Assembly (NCBI GenBank): GCA_964480445.1
Contig: CAYZPB010000001.1
Coordinates: forward strand, 1-64,000
Source of the DNA: CAYZPB01 sp964480445
Lineage (GTDB): Bacteria > Bacillota > Bacilli > Tepidibacillales > Tepidibacillaceae
Length of the DNA stretch: 64,000 nucleotides
Direction: 5' to 3'
This document shows, piece by piece, positions 62,029 through 64,000 of this stretch. The notes under the pieces are model-generated. The model had not been told where the DNA came from. It did no database searches and saw nothing but the letters and a program-made list of their open reading frames with translations. The stretch's first letter is position 1; each line of letters begins with the position of its first letter. The position numbers were made by a program, and so were the translations under genes.

Positions 62029-63279
62029 ATGGAAAATATATCTACTTTAGTGATAGTCCTGCAAATTGCAGTTGCATTTTTTCTAATGCTTTTTGTACAC
62101 GAACTAGGACATTTTATTTTTGCTAAGCGTGCAGGAGTACTGGTACGTGAATTTTCAATTGGTATGGGTCCAAAGATCTTTTCTTTAATGAAAGGTGAGA
62201 CAAAATACTCCCTACGTCTTTTACCAATTGGTGCTTACGTGAATATGGCAACTGACAACGAACACTTATACGAGTTTAAAACCGGGAAGAACTACGGTAT
62301 AAAACTTCTTGATGGTGTAATTACTGATATCTATTTTGAGCCTGATTCAGACGAGCTTGTGAAAATGGAGAAATACGATTTAAATGATGACTTGTTTTTT
62401 GCCGGAACTAACCTTGCAGGTGAACAGGTAAGCTATGCAGTCGCGGAAAATGCAATAGTTCATAAAGAGAAGGTCTCGATGCAAATAGCACCTAGATCAA
62501 GACAGTTTGCTTCCAAAACAATCTCAGCACGATTTCTAAGCATTATCAGTGGTCCACTGTTTAACTTTGGCTTGGCATTAATTTTGTTTTTTGCGATTGC
62601 CCTTATGGTTGGAACACCGACAAATGAAGTAATTATTGTTGATGTAATCGAGAATTCTGCAGCTGAACAGGCTAATTTACATGTGGATGATAAAATTATC
62701 GGCATAAATAACAATGTCTATGATAACGCTAATGACTTAATAGGTAAGCTACAAGCATCTCCTGATATTGAGCTAACCCTAAATATTGAGCGGGATGGTT
62801 CTGAGATAAAAGTCCCTATTACGCCTACGCTTGATGGCGGAGTTGGCAAAATTGGGATCATGACAGGCAACGTATATGAAAAAACTAGTTTGTGGGAGGC
62901 TGTAAAAGCTAGTTTTAATGAGATAAAAAGATGGTTACTCTTAATTGTTGAGAGCTTTCAGATGCTTTTCTCAGGACAAGTTGGTATGGATGATTTAGCT
63001 GGTCCTGTTGGGATATTCAAGATTTCTAGTGATGCAGCTAAAGCGGGTATAATCTCCTTAATGAACTGGACAGCCGTGTTAAGTTTATATCTAGGATTCT
63101 TTAACTTACTGCCAATCCCAGCACTAGATGGAAGCAGGTTGTTATTTTTACTGTTTGAGGGCATTAGGGGCAAACCTGTATCACCGGAAAGAGAAGGTTT
63201 TATTCACTTTATAGGCTTTGCTGCCCTAATGTTGTTGATTATAGCAGTTACGGTAAATGACATAGCTAAATTTTTCTAG
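62029..63279 (+). CDS. rseP: Site-2 intramembrane metalloprotease RseP (RasP)
   Basis: RseP (416 aa) cuts anti-sigma factors and signal-peptide remnants in the membrane. The zinc site HELGH is at residues 24-28 in the first helix. A long insertion (about 75-165), typical of Bacilli RasP, precedes the second helix. A PDZ domain spans about 205-280. The second active-site motif NLLPIPALDGSRL is near 360. The ATG at 62029 sits directly on its GGGGG; GTG 62050 is an alternative start but would shorten the first helix. Confidence 0.94.
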   Translation: MENISTLVIVLQIAVAFFLMLFVHELGHFIFAKRAGVLVREFSIGMGPKIFSLMKGETKYSLRLLPIGAYVNMATDNEHLYEFKTGKNYGIKLLDGVITDIYFEPDSDELVKMEKYDLNDDLFFAGTNLAGEQVSYAVAENAIVHKEKVSMQIAPRSRQFASKTISARFLSIISGPLFNFGLALILFFAIALMVGTPTNEVIIVDVIENSAAEQANLHVDDKIIGINNNVYDNANDLIGKLQASPDIELTLNIERDGSEIKVPITPTLDGGVGKIGIMTGNVYEKTSLWEAVKASFNEIKRWLLLIVESFQMLFSGQVGMDDLAGPVGIFKISSDAAKAGIISLMNWTAVLSLYLGFFNLLPIPALDGSRLLFLLFEGIRGKPVSPEREGFIHFIGFAALMLLIIAVTVNDIAKFF

Positions 63280-63300
63280 CAAATATTTTGAGGTGATTCA

Positions 63301-64000
63301 ATGTTTAACAGATGTCAGACGAAACCAATTTATGTAGGTGATGTCCAGATTGGAGGACAGAATGATGTTGTGATTCAATCAATGACATCAACAGCCACAC
63401 AAGATATAAAGAGCACGGTTAAGCAGATTAATGATTTAGCTGATGCTGGTTGTCAAATAGTGCGCCTAGCAATTAATGACCTTGCAGCGGCTGATGCTAT
63501 ATTACAGATTAAGCAAGAGGTTACACTGCCATTAGTAGCTGACATTCATTTTGATTATCGATTAGCTTTGGCGGCGATTGAGAATGGCATTGACAAAATC
63601 CGAATTAATCCTGGTAATATTGGTTTTGCTGAACAGGTTAAGGCGGTTGTCGAGGCTGCTCGCGCTAAAAATATTCCCATAAGAATAGGAATAAATTCTG
63701 GCTCAATTGAGAAGAAAATACTCAGAAGAGATGGTAAGCCAACAGCGAAAGGAATGGTCGAATCAGCAATCAATCACATAAATATTTTAGAGGATTTAAA
63801 TTACACAAATATTTGTATCTCCTTAAAGAGCACAAATGTTGCGATGATGATTGAGGCAAACCAAGTAATGGCGGGGATTAGAAATTATCCATTACATGTA
63901 GGAGTTACTGAGGCAGGGACCTATTTTGCAGGCAGTATTAAATCTGCTGTAGGTATTGGTACAGTATTAGCGCAAGGAATTGGTGATACAATTCGCGTAT
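63301..64000 (+). CDS. ispG: 4-hydroxy-3-methylbut-2-en-1-yl diphosphate synthase (3' truncated by window edge)
   Basis: The first 233 residues of IspG/GcpE, an iron-sulfur enzyme of the methylerythritol phosphate pathway. The TIM-barrel part shows QSMTSTATQD, VRLAINDLAAADAI, LVADIHFDYRLAL, DKIRINPGNIG, PIRIGINSGSIEK and LHVGVTEAGT. The C-terminal [4Fe-4S] domain lies beyond base 64000. TTGAGGTGATTCA precedes the ATG. Its position after rseP is the common Clostridia-like order. Confidence 0.95.
   Translation, partial: MFNRCQTKPIYVGDVQIGGQNDVVIQSMTSTATQDIKSTVKQINDLADAGCQIVRLAINDLAAADAILQIKQEVTLPLVADIHFDYRLALAAIENGIDKIRINPGNIGFAEQVKAVVEAARAKNIPIRIGINSGSIEKKILRRDGKPTAKGMVESAINHINILEDLNYTNICISLKSTNVAMMIEANQVMAGIRNYPLHVGVTEAGTYFAGSIKSAVGIGTVLAQGIGDTIRV

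Noticed and set aside
62029..62050. Downstream GTG 62050 as the rseP start
   Set aside because: It would remove part of the first membrane helix; ATG 62029 is kept although its ribosome binding site is directly adjacent.
1..64000. CRISPR arrays, tRNA, rRNA, SRP RNA, tmRNA and insertion sequences
   Set aside because: No regular direct repeats with spacers, no cloverleaf or rRNA sequence and no transposase were recognised by reading.

Overview
The window is a gene-dense stretch of a low-GC Bacillota (Firmicutes) chromosome. The evidence is the gene order and families: RemA, PrkC/PrpC, RsgA, DnaD, SMC-FtsY-YlxM-Ffh, XerC-HslV-HslU-CodY, TrmFO and RasP-type RseP. TGA is an ordinary stop codon and strong AGGAGG-type ribosome binding sites are common. 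The lineage below phylum cannot be read safely because signals are mixed. The short EF-Ts, lepB after rplS, the yraN-comM-dprA run, ispG after rseP and the free-standing MetH reactivation protein look Clostridia-like. The long RseP with its inserted segment looks Bacilli-like. No transposase, prophage, rRNA, tRNA or CRISPR array was seen.

Layout. (1) 1-13375: yicC (5' cut), remA, gmk, rpoZ, coaBC, priA, def, fmt, rsmB, rlmN, prpC, prkC, rsgA, rpe, all on + and mostly overlapping or within 35 bp. (2) 13444-17389: a B12/folate methionine module (metF, MetH reactivation protein, metH) ending at a good terminator. (3) 17471-24621: a promoter and an AT-rich Tad/Flp (type IVb) pilus cluster (TadZ-like, TadB, TadC, a 59-aa Flp pilin, two TadE-like pseudopilins, a large TadG/DUF5702-like protein and a TadV prepilin peptidase). 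It has no CpaF/TadA motor ATPase. (4) 24637-34658: cls (-), dinG (+), a NatAB-like exporter (-), mtaD, an aspartate aminotransferase and dnaD. (5) 34658-45732: smc, ftsY, ylxM, ffh, rpsP, khpA, rimM, trmD, an L19-leader-like hairpin, rplS, lepB, rbgA, rnhB, yraN. (6) 45794-56260: a DUF4234 membrane protein, then comM, dprA, topA, trmFO, xerC, hslV, hslU, codY. (7) 56281-64000: a promoter and structured leader, rpsB, tsf, a terminator, then pyrH, frr, uppS, cdsA, dxr, rseP and the start of ispG.

How the genes connect. Most of the window is translation and ribosome biogenesis (def, fmt, rsmB, rlmN, rsgA, rimM, trmD, trmFO, rbgA, S16, L19, S2, EF-Ts, RRF), protein targeting (ftsY, ylxM, ffh, lepB) and envelope precursor synthesis (dxr, ispG, uppS, cdsA, cls). 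One-carbon folate runs through several sites: Fmt uses formyl-THF, MetF and TrmFO use methylene-THF, and MetH uses methyl-THF, while MtaD handles S-adenosylhomocysteine/methylthioadenosine. The least ordinary parts are the block between rpe and smc (about 13.4-34.6 kb), where Bacillota usually carry rpmB...rnc, the Tad cluster inside it, and a DinG whose exonuclease domain has lost its catalytic residues. No stretch longer than 300 bases lacks a gene; the largest gaps (about 100-170 bp) hold the promoters, terminators and leaders listed.
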